From positions 62,001-126,000 of the forward strand of contig JAHBXB010000001.1 of the NCBI GenBank assembly GCA_019636655.1: a stretch of DNA of 64,000 nucleotides, given 5' to 3'. Source of the stretch: Phycisphaeraceae bacterium. Its GTDB lineage: Bacteria; Planctomycetota; Phycisphaerae; Phycisphaerales; UBA1924. Each line of letters starts with the position of its first letter. The first letter of the stretch is position 1. Positions 34,996 through 45,078 of this stretch are shown here, piece by piece. The notes beneath the pieces are model-generated. The model did no database searches, was not told the DNA's origin, and saw only the letters and a list, made by a program, of their open reading frames with translations. Position numbers and translations under genes: made by a program.

Positions 34996-36054
34996 ATGAG
35001 CCGTGCGCACCTGTTGGTAGTCTGCTGTGGCCTTGCGATCTTCACCGGAGCGCCGCTCGCGGCGGCCATGCCGAGCGAGCGTGCCCCGTCGGCGGTTTCC
35101 GACGATCTGCCGAGTGTCGACGACGTGCTGGGTAAGGCGATGGCCGCGGCCGGCGGGCAGGATGCGATCGACAAGATCGAGACCATTCACACGAAGGCGA
35201 CATTCGGCCTGAACCCTCAGAACGTCGAAATAGAGACGTACTGGTCCCGGTCGGGCGGCCGTCTCACCATCGCCAAGATGGAGTTCGGTGACGTTATTCG
35301 GGGCACCGACGGCAAGACACCGTGGATCAAGACTCCAGTGGGGTACGTTCTCGCGACGACTCCGGAGGATGTTCAGCAGATCAACGGCTCCGCCGGGATG
35401 CACATGATGATGATCGATCCCAAGTCGTTCGTGAAGGAGGAGTTGAGCCGGATCGCGGTAGCCGGGACGGCGAACTTCAACGGGCGGGAGTGCTACAAGC
35501 TCGCGTACACGAAGAAGACGGGGCAGGATGGGACGATGTTCTTCGACAAGGAGACGGCGCTGCCGGTCGGGTTCGAGCAGACGCAGCGGGTCGGCACGAC
35601 GACCATCACGCTGGAGGACTGGAAGACCATCAACGGCGTCAAGTTCTTTCACCTCATCAAGATGAACTCGCCGACGGCCCGCACCGCCAGTGGCGAACGG
35701 GTGGAGGGCACAAGCGAGATCAAGATGACGCTTGTCGAGGTGAACAACGTCGACCCGAAGGTCTTCGAACTCCCCGACGAGGTGAAGTCGGCCAGCACCG
35801 ACAAGGCGGACGGTGTGGAGAAGCCCAAGGCCGCGGCTGCTCCCCAGATCAAGCTCGAGGACCTCACGCCGGAGCATCAGGCCGAGGCCAAGGAGATGCT
35901 CGAGAACATCAGCAAGGCCCCGATCGACACGATCCGCAAGAGCCTGGTCGGCATCGAGACCGGGGTCAGTTTCATGCCCGAGGGGCCTGACAAGAAGAAG
36001 CTTCAGTACGTCGCCCAGGAACTGAAGGCCGAACTCGCCAAGCGGGGCGGCTGA
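34996..36054 (+). CDS. LolA-like exported protein
   Basis: 352-residue exported protein. After a signal peptide (MSRAHLLVVCCGLAIFTGAPLAAAM) there is a DVLGKAMAAAGGQDAIDKIETIHTKATF opening and a long beta-sheet domain (WSRSGGRLTIAKMEFGDVIRGTDGKTPWIK.., VAGTANFNGRECYKLAYTKKTG, TTITLEDWKTINGVKFFHLIKM), the arrangement of LolA/LppX-like or outer membrane lipoprotein-sorting type proteins. The last 90 residues (after KPKAAAAP) form a helical tail (LTPEHQAEAKEMLENISKAPIDTIRKSLVGIETG). ATG at 34996 gives the best signal peptide; ATG at 34984 is possible. Function is unknown. A GH13 gene follows 67 bases later. Confidence 0.75.
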   Translation: MSRAHLLVVCCGLAIFTGAPLAAAMPSERAPSAVSDDLPSVDDVLGKAMAAAGGQDAIDKIETIHTKATFGLNPQNVEIETYWSRSGGRLTIAKMEFGDVIRGTDGKTPWIKTPVGYVLATTPEDVQQINGSAGMHMMMIDPKSFVKEELSRIAVAGTANFNGRECYKLAYTKKTGQDGTMFFDKETALPVGFEQTQRVGTTTITLEDWKTINGVKFFHLIKMNSPTARTASGERVEGTSEIKMTLVEVNNVDPKVFELPDEVKSASTDKADGVEKPKAAAAPQIKLEDLTPEHQAEAKEMLENISKAPIDTIRKSLVGIETGVSFMPEGPDKKKLQYVAQELKAELAKRGG

Positions 36055-36121
36055 GTCTTCGCCCGGTAGTAGACCTATCGATTCTCAGGCCCTGGTCCCG
36101 GCGCGGGCGAAGAATGTGTCC

Positions 36122-37801
36122 ATGCGCAGCCACACCACGCGGATGCTGATTGCCGGCGCGTGCCTTTACGCCGCGGCGGTTCAGTTCACACTCGGCCAGG
36201 CCACGACCAACCCCAGCGCGGCGGTTCCGCCCACGCAGGCCGCGGGGGAGCGGTTCCGCGGGCCGGTGCGGGAGGGGTGGTGGAACGACGCGGTGTTCTA
36301 CGAGGTCTTTGTGCGTTCGTTCTACGACTCGCGCGAGGGTCCGCTTGCCAACGACGGCGTCGGCGACCTCCGCGGGCTGATCGCCCGACTGGACTACCTG
36401 AACGACGGCAACCCGGCGACCACCACCGACCTGGGCGTGACCGGCATCTGGCTCATGCCGATCACGGAATCGCCGAGTTACCACGGTTACGACACGACCG
36501 ACTACCTCACGATCGACCGCGAGTACGGCACCAACGAGGACTTCAAGGTCCTGATCGCGGAGTGCCACAAGCGGGGGATACGGGTCATCATCGACCTGGT
36601 GCTCAACCACTGCTCGAACCGGCACGAGTGGTTCCGGCTCGCGGCGGACCCGGGCGATCCGCACCACGACTGGTTCATCTGGTCCGACTCTGACCCGGGT
36701 TATCGCGGGCCATGGAACCAGAAGGTGTGGCACCCGCTGACAGACCGGTCGGCGGGCGGGCCGTACTTCTACGGCTGCTTCAGCCGGCAGATGCCGGACC
36801 TCAACTACGCGAATCCGGCGGTGACCGCGGAGATGAACCGCACGATCGCGTACTGGCTCGACGACATGGGGGCCGACGGGTTCCGCCTGGACGCCATCCG
36901 CCACCTGATCGAGAACGGGCCGAACCAGGACAACACGCCGCAGACGCACGACTGGCTCCGCGGGTTCTACACGTTCTACAAGGCCCGCAACCCCGAGGCG
37001 TTCACGGTCGGCGAGGTGTGGTCGACGACGGATGTGATCTCGACGTACGTCGGCGACCAGATGGACACGTCGTTCGAGTTCCAGTTGGCGCAGGCGGTGA
37101 TGGACGCCGCGAACACCGGCGACGCTGCGCCGCTGGCCAGGGCCGCGGCGGGGACGTGGGCGGCGTTTCCGCGCAACCAGTTCGCGACGTTTCTGACTAA
37201 TCACGACCAGGCGCGAGTGATGACGGTGTTCAAGGGGGACGAGTCCAAGGCCCGGCTCGCCGCGGGGCTGCTGCTGACGTTGCCGGGGATTCCGTTCATC
37301 TACTACGGGGAGGAGATCGGGATGAGCGGCGACAAACCGGATGAGTGGATTCGGACGCCGATGCAGTGGGACGGCTCGGCGAACGCGGGGTTCGCCGCGG
37401 CGGGGGTGACGCCGTGGGAGCGTCTCAACGCCGACGCGGAGACACGGAACGTCAAGGGGCAGGAGGGGGAGACGGGATCGCTGCTGGGGCTGTACCAGAA
37501 GTTGACCCGGCTGCGGCTGGACCATGCGGCCCTGCGACGGGGTGAGTTCGAGGTGGTGCCGTCGGGCTCGCCGCGGGTGCTGGCGTTCCGGAGGTGGATG
37601 GGGGACGAGCAGTTCCTGGTGATCGCGAACCTCGGCGCGGAACCGGTGAGCGGCTACAGGCTGGAACTGGGCGAGGGAATCGCGGACCGGCTGAAGGAAG
37701 CGGGAGCGGTAGAGGTGCTGCACGGCGAGCCGGTAGCGTCGGGAGGGGAGCCGATCGCGAGGTTGGCGCCGAGGTCGGTGTATGTGGTCAGGGTGCCGTA
37801 G
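36122..37801 (+). CDS. Secreted GH13 alpha-glucan hydrolase/transferase
   Basis: 559-residue alpha-amylase family (GH13) enzyme with a signal peptide (MRSHTTRMLIAGACLYAAAV). The catalytic (beta/alpha)8 motifs are present: VIIDLVLNHCSN (region I, His), GFRLDAIRH (region II, Asp nucleophile), FTVGEVWST (region III, Glu) and FLTNHDQAR (region IV, Asp). GEEIGMSGDKPDEWIRTPMQWDG and the following part resemble trehalose synthase or oligo-1,6-glucosidase-type members. A beta-domain closes the C-terminus. ATG at 36122 follows a GTG at 36116. Exported location suggests breakdown of alpha-glucans outside or in the periplasm. Exact specificity is not predictable. Confidence 0.92.
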   Translation: MRSHTTRMLIAGACLYAAAVQFTLGQATTNPSAAVPPTQAAGERFRGPVREGWWNDAVFYEVFVRSFYDSREGPLANDGVGDLRGLIARLDYLNDGNPATTTDLGVTGIWLMPITESPSYHGYDTTDYLTIDREYGTNEDFKVLIAECHKRGIRVIIDLVLNHCSNRHEWFRLAADPGDPHHDWFIWSDSDPGYRGPWNQKVWHPLTDRSAGGPYFYGCFSRQMPDLNYANPAVTAEMNRTIAYWLDDMGADGFRLDAIRHLIENGPNQDNTPQTHDWLRGFYTFYKARNPEAFTVGEVWSTTDVISTYVGDQMDTSFEFQLAQAVMDAANTGDAAPLARAAAGTWAAFPRNQFATFLTNHDQARVMTVFKGDESKARLAAGLLLTLPGIPFIYYGEEIGMSGDKPDEWIRTPMQWDGSANAGFAAAGVTPWERLNADAETRNVKGQEGETGSLLGLYQKLTRLRLDHAALRRGEFEVVPSGSPRVLAFRRWMGDEQFLVIANLGAEPVSGYRLELGEGIADRLKEAGAVEVLHGEPVASGGEPIARLAPRSVYVVRVP

Positions 37802-37884
37802 AGAAGGCCACATCGGCGCGGCGAATCGCACGCATCAGTGTGAATACCGAGGATCGACTTGGGGCGGTGTGCGGGCGACTGAAG

Positions 37885-39132
37885 TTACCCAACGGCTGCG
37901 CACACCTTCTTCGCCGCGTCCGTCAGGTCCGTCGCGGCCTGCATCGTGGGGATGTCCTTCCTCGCATCGTTCAGGATCTTGCGGCCGGCCTCGACGTTGG
38001 TGCCCTCGAGGCGGACCACCAGCGGCACTCTGAAGCCCTTGCTGCCGTCGGCGTTCTTGTGCCCCTTGGCGGCGTTGACGATCCCCTGGGCGATGGTGTC
38101 GCACCTCATGATGCCGCCGAAGATGTTGACCATGACGCCCTTGACGGCGGGGTCTGAGAGGATGATGCCGAACGCCTCGGTCACGGCCTCTTCGGAGGCG
38201 CCGCCGCCGACATCGAGGAAGTTCGCGGGCTCGCCGCCGTGGAGCTTGATGATGTCCATGGTCGCCATCGCGAGGCCGGCGCCGTTCACGAGGCAGCCGA
38301 TGGTGCCGTCGAGGGCGATGTAGGAGAGGCCGAAGCGGCGGGCGCGCATCTCTGCGGGATTCTCCTCGGAGGGGTCGAACATCGCTGCGATGTCGGCGTG
38401 ACGGAAGGTGGCGTTGTCGTCGAAGTTGAACTTGGCGTCGATCGCGAGGACCTGGCCGTCGGGGTGGTCGGGGGTCGCGGGGGTGATGATCAGCGGGTTG
38501 ATCTCGGCGAGGGAGCAGTCCTTCTCCTCGAAGAGGCGGGCGAGGCCGAGCATGATGCCGACGGCCTGGGGGACCTGCTTGCCGCGGAAGCCGACTTCAA
38601 AGGCGACGCGCCGGGCCTGGTGGGGCTGGAGGCCGAGGAGGGGGTGGAGGGGCTCGGTGATGATCGCCTCGGGGGTGTCGTGGGCGACCTGCTCGATCTC
38701 GACGCCGCCCTCGCGGGAAGCGATGAGGACGTTGCGCCGGGTCTTGCGGTCGGTGGTGATGGCGAGGTAGAACTCCTCGCGGGCTCCGGGGGCGCCGCCG
38801 CGGCGCTCGGCGATATCAACGCCGGCGGCGATGAGGAGTTTCTTGACCTCGAGGCCCTCGGGGGGCGTCTGCGGCGACTTCATGCGGTTGGTGAGCATGA
38901 AGCGGGCGGCCTGGGTAGCCTCATCGGCGGAGTTCACGAGTTTGACGAAGCCGGCCTTGCCGCGCCCGCCAGCGTGGACCTGAGCCTTGATCACGGCGAG
39001 GGGGGACTTCGCGGAGGTAGCGGCCTTGTACGCGGCGGCGGCGTCGTCGACGGTCTCGATCATCTGACCGGGGGGGACGGGCACGCCGGCGGAGCGGAGA
39101 AGGTCGCGGGCCTGGTATTCGTGGATCTTCAT
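37885..39132 (-). CDS. sucC: Succinyl-CoA ligase beta subunit
   Basis: Beta subunit of succinyl-CoA synthetase (TCA cycle), forming succinate and ATP or GTP with SucD. The 415-residue protein opens [22 protein letters not shown], and has the ATP-grasp features [13 protein letters not shown] and the downstream [36 protein letters not shown] and [10 protein letters not shown]. Length is slightly over the 388 of E. coli owing to insertions such as [10 protein letters not shown]. sucD is not adjacent, which is unusual because sucC and sucD normally pair. It is divergent from the hypothetical gene at 39376. Confidence 0.95.
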   Translation of the reverse strand: MKIHEYQARDLLRSAGVPVPPGQMIETVDDAAAAYKAATSAKSPLAVIKAQVHAGGRGKAGFVKLVNSADEATQAARFMLTNRMKSPQTPPEGLEVKKLLIAAGVDIAERRGGAPGAREEFYLAITTDRKTRRNVLIASREGGVEIEQVAHDTPEAIITEPLHPLLGLQPHQARRVAFEVGFRGKQVPQAVGIMLGLARLFEEKDCSLAEINPLIITPATPDHPDGQVLAIDAKFNFDDNATFRHADIAAMFDPSEENPAEMRARRFGLSYIALDGTIGCLVNGAGLAMATMDIIKLHGGEPANFLDVGGGASEEAVTEAFGIILSDPAVKGVMVNIFGGIMRCDTIAQGIVNAAKGHKNADGSKGFRVPLVVRLEGTNVEAGRKILNDARKDIPTMQAATDLTDAAKKVCAAVG

Positions 39133-39375
39133 ATGGTGCGGCGGGGGCAGTGGGTGATGGTGGGGAATTCGATGAGGGCGATAGTAGGGGAGCGGAGGGC
39201 GGGGATCGGGCCGGTGCGGACGGTTTTCGGCCCTGCGGGCTCGCGGCGGCGGGGGCGTGGAATCTCAAGGAGGCGTGACGGAAGAAGTGGCACCGGGCAT
39301 CTGGGTGTCGGTAGCACCAGTGACGAGTGGGATGGCCGCAGGAGTGTGGAAGTGGGAAGTCGATCGGAACCCACG

Positions 39376-39966
39376 ATGAGCGATTTTGGCCAGGCTCGCG
39401 ATGGGTCGAGGTCGCAGACGTGGCTGCTCATCATCGCCGGGGTGGTGGTGGGGATCACCCTCGGGGCGGCGGTGTGGGGAATCGGGTCGGTGCGTGGGCG
39501 CGAGGCGCAGGAGGCTTCGGCCAGTGCGCCGGCTTCGGCGGCCTTGGAGTTGCCAGTTGCCGCGGAGCGAGCCGAGGCGCCGGCGTGGCCGGTGGCGGAG
39601 TGGCTCGCGCGGGCCGGGGGGTTCCGCACCTCGATTGGCTCGGTCGTTCGTTCCGCGATGGACCGATTCGGGTCGGCCTTCGGTGTGGCGGCGATGCTGG
39701 GCAAGGCGATTGGGGGCGTGGCGGAGTTGGCGATGGTGGGGCCGGGTGTGGGTGACGAGGTGCTCGAGAGGGGTGTTGCTGGTGGTGGGGGTGTGACACC
39801 GGTTTCGGCGGCGACACCTGTGGCGCGAAGGGTGCGCATCGGGGCGGAGCCGGCGTGGGTGCCGCGTTCGGCGCGGGCTCCGGTGGGGGCGCGGATGGTG
39901 ATTGTCGAGGTCACCTGCGAGGCGAGTGCCGTGGTGCGGTCGCCACAGCCGCCGCTGCCGGGGTGA
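39376..39966 (+). CDS. Hypothetical single-pass membrane protein
   Basis: 196-residue protein of unknown function. After a short polar N-terminus, TWLLIIAGVVVGITLGAAVWGIGSV (about 15-39) is a transmembrane or signal-anchor helix. The rest is Ala/Gly/Val/Pro-rich with no recognised motif (GFRTSIGSVVRSAMDRFGSAFGVAAMLGKAIGGVAELAMVGPGVG) and the last part (MVIVEVTCEASAVV) may be a beta strand. Strongly G-rich third positions on this strand fit a real gene, but the open frame is longer upstream and the start at ATG 39376 is not firm. It precedes atpD by 125 bases; a link with the ATP synthase is only positional. Confidence 0.5.
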   Translation: MSDFGQARDGSRSQTWLLIIAGVVVGITLGAAVWGIGSVRGREAQEASASAPASAALELPVAAERAEAPAWPVAEWLARAGGFRTSIGSVVRSAMDRFGSAFGVAAMLGKAIGGVAELAMVGPGVGDEVLERGVAGGGGVTPVSAATPVARRVRIGAEPAWVPRSARAPVGARMVIVEVTCEASAVVRSPQPPLPG

Positions 39967-40001
39967 GGCGGGGGGTGTTGAACAGGCTGGCCGATGGGTA
40001 A

Positions 40002-41531
<1,530 letters not shown>

Positions 41532-41557
41532 TCCGGCTTCGAGTTCACGACCAACGA

Positions 41558-41583
41558 CCCCCGGCCCCGGCCGGGGGTTTTTT
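41558..41583 (+). terminator. Intrinsic terminator after atpD
   Basis: CCCCCGGC (41558-41565), loop CCCG, GCCGGGGG (41570-41577), then six T (41578-41583). It lies 27 bases past the atpD stop, showing that atpD is the last gene of its transcript. Confidence 0.92.
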
Positions 41584-41633
41584 GTTGTCAGCGGCGCCGG
41601 TCCGAGCCGGATGGCCGTGATCTATGCTCAGCC

Positions 41634-42155
41634 ATGAACGATCAGGCCCGTGATGACAGCGTCTTCATCTCCACCGACCGATCACTTCTCGATCTTGAGG
41701 CGATCCATGCGGCGCTCGCGAGGTCGTACTGGTCGCCTGGGATCCCCAGCGACATCGTTCGGCGCGCTGTGGCGGGGTCTCTCCCGTTTGGCGTCTACGA
41801 CCGGCTGGTCCCGCGTCCCGCGCGCCCGGATCTGCCGGCCCAGGTCGGTTTCGCCAGAGTCATCACCGATGCGGCGACGTACGCCTACCTCTCGGATGTG
41901 TACATCCTGGAGTCTCACCGCGGCGGCGGGCTGGGTGTGCGACTGATAGGGGCTGTCCTTGCTCATCCCGATCTCCGGGGGCTGCGGCGCATCGCGCTGA
42001 TGACGCGAGATGCACAGACCCTGTACGAACGCTTCGGCTTCAGGCACACCGAAGACCCGTCGCGGTACATGGAGATCGTCAATCGCGAGGTCTATTCACC
42101 CGCCGCGGCTCCGCCAGTGGGACCGGCAGGGGCCGCTACAGCGTCATCCCCGTGA
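41634..42155 (+). CDS. GNAT family N-acetyltransferase
   Basis: 173-residue acetyltransferase. The core opens VFISTDRSLLDLEAIHAALARSYWSPGIP and includes the acetyl-CoA binding V-Y-I-L-E-S-H-R-G-G-G-L-G-V-R-L (motif A, R/Q-x-x-G-x-G/A form as RGGGLG) and the C-terminal ALMTRDAQTLYERFGF. This form with the FGF ending is like the single-domain GNATs acting on small molecules. Start ATG at 41634, 50 bases past the atpD terminator. Its 3' end overlaps the convergent FabZ-like gene by 20 bases. The substrate is unknown. Confidence 0.9.
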   Translation: MNDQARDDSVFISTDRSLLDLEAIHAALARSYWSPGIPSDIVRRAVAGSLPFGVYDRLVPRPARPDLPAQVGFARVITDAATYAYLSDVYILESHRGGGLGVRLIGAVLAHPDLRGLRRIALMTRDAQTLYERFGFRHTEDPSRYMEIVNREVYSPAAAPPVGPAGAATASSP

Positions 42156-42675
42156 TCTGGGCTTCGAAGGCCAGTTTGCCCCCGGAAGCGCCCTGGATGC
42201 GGCTGCTGAACCGGCGGGGCGTGAAGCGGATTTCCTCGCAGAGGAGGAGCAGGTCCTGGCCCGGCGAGACCGGGTTGCGGAACGACGCATCGTCGATCCC
42301 GATGAACGCGGCGATGCGAGGTTCGGGGAATCGGGCGTTATACAGGTAGGACGCGAGCTGGGCGCCGGCCTCGAGCATGAGCACCCCGGGCATCAGCGGG
42401 CGCTCGGGGAAGTGCCCTGGGACCCAGAACTCGTCGTCGCGGACGTGCTTGAGCGCCACGCCGCGCCTCAGGTCCTCGCTCTGCCAGACAATCCAGTCCA
42501 GCAGCGCCATCTCGCCCCGGTGGGGGTTGTACTTGGCGATGTCGTCGCGCGAGAGAATCCGCCCCGACATGTCGATGCCGGCCAGGTCAAACAACAACGG
42601 CTTCCCGCCGGCGGAGGCGGTCTCCGTGCCGGGGGCACCGGTGGGCCGGGAGTGGGGGGCGTGGGACGTGGTCAT
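42136..42675 (-). CDS. FabZ-like 3-hydroxyacyl-ACP dehydratase (third copy)
   Basis: 179-residue hotdog-fold dehydratase, the third FabZ relative in the window. The helix is VPGHFPERPLMPGVLMLEAGAQ with His and Glu conserved (about His95 and Glu109), and this copy is closest to canonical FabZ (PGHFP..P-L-M-P-G). A 35-residue N-terminal extension precedes the usual start (LLFDLAGIDMSGRILSRDDIAKYNPHRGEMALLDWIV, the last part being FabZ-like). The Hc1-like gene precedes it by 17 bases on the same strand. It overlaps the GNAT 3' end by 20 bases. Confidence 0.87.
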   Translation of the reverse strand: MTTSHAPHSRPTGAPGTETASAGGKPLLFDLAGIDMSGRILSRDDIAKYNPHRGEMALLDWIVWQSEDLRRGVALKHVRDDEFWVPGHFPERPLMPGVLMLEAGAQLASYLYNARFPEPRIAAFIGIDDASFRNPVSPGQDLLLLCEEIRFTPRRFSSRIQGASGGKLAFEAQITGMTL

Positions 42676-42692
42676 AAGGGGCTAGTAGCGGC

Positions 42693-42878
42693 TTACTTCT
42701 GGTCGGGCTGCTGCTCGCGCTTCTCCAGAATGGCCTTTCGGATGTCCTGGGCGAGGTTCTTCACGTCCTGCATCACGGAGCGCACGCGAGTCCCCGCGGC
42801 CTTGTTGCCGCCCTCGGCCTTGCGCACATCTTCCTCGATGTCTGCCAGCATCTGCTTCATCTGCTCGTATTGCTGCAC
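42693..42878 (-). CDS. Hc1-like mini-histone (histone H1 family)
   Basis: 61-residue protein similar by eye to the N-terminal domain of chlamydial histone-like protein Hc1: MKQMLADIEEDVRKAEGGNKAAGTRVRSVMQDVKNLAQDIRK against the Hc1 pattern with E/D-x-x-K-A-E-x-G-N-K-A-A-x-x-R-V-R. The basic Lys/Ala-rich DNA-compacting tail of Hc1 is absent, so it may act as an oligomerising or modulatory module. GTG start at 42878 is supported by an upstream GAAAGG with 7-base spacing. It is followed by the third FabZ-like gene. Too short and GTG-started, it is easily missed. Nucleoid role is inferred. Confidence 0.78.
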   Translation of the reverse strand: MQQYEQMKQMLADIEEDVRKAEGGNKAAGTRVRSVMQDVKNLAQDIRKAILEKREQQPDQK

Positions 42879-42997
42879 GGCTGGACCTTTCAATAGTTCC
42901 TGCCAAGACGACCGCCCCAAGGGCGATGCACACCAGACGAGTATACGGCGGTTCGTGGTCGGGCGTTGGCAGGGCCGGAAACGGTTCTTTGCACGTG

Positions 42998-44101
42998 CTA
43001 ATGGCGCGGGATCAAGGGCAGCAGGCGTTCCAGGGTCTCCAGGGCGGTCTTGATGTACCTCGGGTGCCCCTCTCGCTGCAGGTACGCGGGTGCCGTCGCG
43101 GCCATGAGCACGCGGCGGACGTTCGCCAGCAGTTGGTGGTCCTCTTCCGGGCCGTGGTGCATGCCCAGTTCCTTGCGGAACTTGTTGAGGGCCGTGACCG
43201 GCTTGACGCCGTGCAGCATCTCCGGCTTCCCCCAGTACAGCCTTTCGAGGTAGCACGCATCCTCGACCCAGTGCCCGGCGTGCACGAGGGCCAGATCCAG
43301 CAGCACGCACGGGCTGTCTCCGTTGCCCGCCGCGGCATGGCCGTTCCCGGCGGCGGCGCGGCGCATGGCGTTGCCGGGGTGCAGATCGCCGTGGCACCAG
43401 GAGTTGATGGGGCGGGAGTCCCAGATCACGGTCAGGCGCGGCAGTGCGCGGTGCACGTCCTTGAGGACGGCGTTCCAATGCTGGGGGTTCTCAATGGCGT
43501 GGGTGCCGTGGGGGCCTTGCGCCTGCTTGAGCGCTTCGCGGGCCTTGTGCAGGACCGCTTCCCAATCCGGCTGGGGCGGGGGTTTGCCCGGCGGCTTGAT
43601 ACGCGATGACAGCAGGTACCACCGTGCCGCAGCGCGGAGCAGGTCCAGCACGCCGGCTTCCGAGAGCCCGTGGTTCAGCGGCTGGCCCTCCAGGCGTTCG
43701 ACAACGATCCACGCGAGGTCGTACCCGCCCAGTTCCTGCCCTGATGCGAAGACGCGCGGTGTGGGCAGGTGCCGCTCGGGCTGATCGCCGCCGAGCGCCG
43801 AGGCGTGCTCGGCGACTCCGGTGGTCCATACGTACTCGGCGGGGCCCACGGGGAGCTTCACGACGACCGGCACGCCGCCGCCATCGGGATCGCTGAACTC
43901 CGCGAAGCCGGTCGAGGCGCCCCCGGCCTGCCACGTCGACTTGAACCACTGGATCCCCGAGAGGCGGTCGCGGCACGCGGCGCGGAGCGCCGGTTCGAGC
44001 AGCGCGGCGAGATCGCCGCTGCCGTTGCCCTGGGCGGGGTGGGCGTCGGCATGATGGGCGTGATGAGTGTCGGAATCGCCTGGAGATGGCTGAGCGACCA
44101 T
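42998..44101 (-). CDS. APH-fold kinase-like protein
   Basis: 367-residue protein of the aminoglycoside phosphotransferase/choline kinase-like superfamily. The catalytic loop is WCHGDLHPGNAM (Brenner motif H-x-D-x-x-x-x-N), followed about 28 residues later by VLLDLALVHAGHWVEDACYLERLYW where the metal-binding Asp of the DxD/DFG-like position is L-L-D. The N-terminal lobe has the VKLPVG lysine. It is not a recognised aminoglycoside resistance gene; homologues act on small molecules or thioredoxin-like targets. GNG-rich insertion AAAGNGHAAAGNG lies after the catalytic loop. It lies 105 bases downstream of rsmA in the same direction. Confidence 0.82.
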   Translation of the reverse strand: MVAQPSPGDSDTHHAHHADAHPAQGNGSGDLAALLEPALRAACRDRLSGIQWFKSTWQAGGASTGFAEFSDPDGGGVPVVVKLPVGPAEYVWTTGVAEHASALGGDQPERHLPTPRVFASGQELGGYDLAWIVVERLEGQPLNHGLSEAGVLDLLRAAARWYLLSSRIKPPGKPPPQPDWEAVLHKAREALKQAQGPHGTHAIENPQHWNAVLKDVHRALPRLTVIWDSRPINSWCHGDLHPGNAMRRAAAGNGHAAAGNGDSPCVLLDLALVHAGHWVEDACYLERLYWGKPEMLHGVKPVTALNKFRKELGMHHGPEEDHQLLANVRRVLMAATAPAYLQREGHPRYIKTALETLERLLPLIPRH

Positions 44102-44205
44102 GCTCGCAGCCCTCGGCTGGAAGACCTACCACAAGATACCCCGGGCCCCAACCGGCGTCGAGGCCGTGGCTGCGAAATCGTCGGCGGATCTCTGCCCCGT
44201 GCCGC

Positions 44206-45075
44206 TCAGGGGGCCGGGGGCGGACCCCGGTGTGCGATCCGGCGCAGGGACTCGATCTGCTCGATGCTGAGTTGCTCGGCGCGGGCGCTGGGCGACACGC
44301 CCTCGGGCCAGGGGCCGGCGATCGTCACCCCGGCGGCGCTCAAGAGCGACCCGAGTTGCTTGCGGCGCTGGGCGAAGATGACGCGGCAGAACTCCGACAG
44401 CCCGGCGGGATCCGACGTGCGTGGGGCTTCGGAGCGTTCCAGCAGCACCATCGTGCTCGTCACCTCCGGCCGTGGCCAGAAGCACTCGCGCGGCAGGGTG
44501 GCGATGCGGGTGACACGGGCGAGCGATTGTGCAATGACCGTGAGCCCGCCGTATTCCTTGGTTCCGGGCTTGGCGAGCAGCCGGTCGGCCACTTCGCGCT
44601 GGATCGTCACCCCCATCGTGCTGCACGCGGGGTGGTCCAGCAGAAGAGTGGTGAGCAGCGGCGTTGCGGCGCCGTAGGGGAGGTTGGCGACGAGCCGGAA
44701 CCCGCGCCCCGCGGCGAGCCGGCGGAGGACCGATCGGACGGCTTCGCTCAGCTCCCGCTCCTTCGACAGGCAATCGGCGTGGACGACGGTGAGGCGCTCG
44801 CCGCCGGGGATCTCGTGGGCTCGCTCGGCGAGGATCGCGCTGAGGTGGTCGTCGAGCTCGCAGGCCACGACGTCGCACCCGCGGGAGAGCAGTTCCTCGG
44901 TCAGCGTCCCGGTGCCGGGGCCCACCTCGAGCACGAGATCGCCGGGCTTGACGCCGCAGGCGTCGACCAGTTTGCGGATGAGGTTCTGATCGATCAGGAA
45001 GTTCTGGCCGAGCGACTTCTTGGGCGTCAGGCCGTGGGTCTCGAGCACCTGCTTGATCTGCGCGAGCGTCTGCAT
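44206..45075 (-). CDS. rsmA: 16S rRNA A1518/A1519 dimethyltransferase
   Basis: RsmA/KsgA dimethylates two adjacent adenosines in helix 45 of 16S rRNA during 30S assembly. The 289-residue protein has the diagnostic KKSLGQNFLID opening (residues 19-29), VLEVGPGTGTLTEELL (motif I), ACELDDHL, HADCL and the NLPYG (motif IV NxPY) segment. The C-terminal domain is present. It lies directly downstream of the HAD phosphatase with a 3-base gap, so it is probably part of the same transcript. Loss of this family gives kasugamycin resistance in other bacteria. Confidence 0.96.
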   Translation of the reverse strand: MQTLAQIKQVLETHGLTPKKSLGQNFLIDQNLIRKLVDACGVKPGDLVLEVGPGTGTLTEELLSRGCDVVACELDDHLSAILAERAHEIPGGERLTVVHADCLSKERELSEAVRSVLRRLAAGRGFRLVANLPYGAATPLLTTLLLDHPACSTMGVTIQREVADRLLAKPGTKEYGGLTVIAQSLARVTRIATLPRECFWPRPEVTSTMVLLERSEAPRTSDPAGLSEFCRVIFAQRRKQLGSLLSAAGVTIAGPWPEGVSPSARAEQLSIEQIESLRRIAHRGPPPAP

Positions 45076-45078
45076 GGG

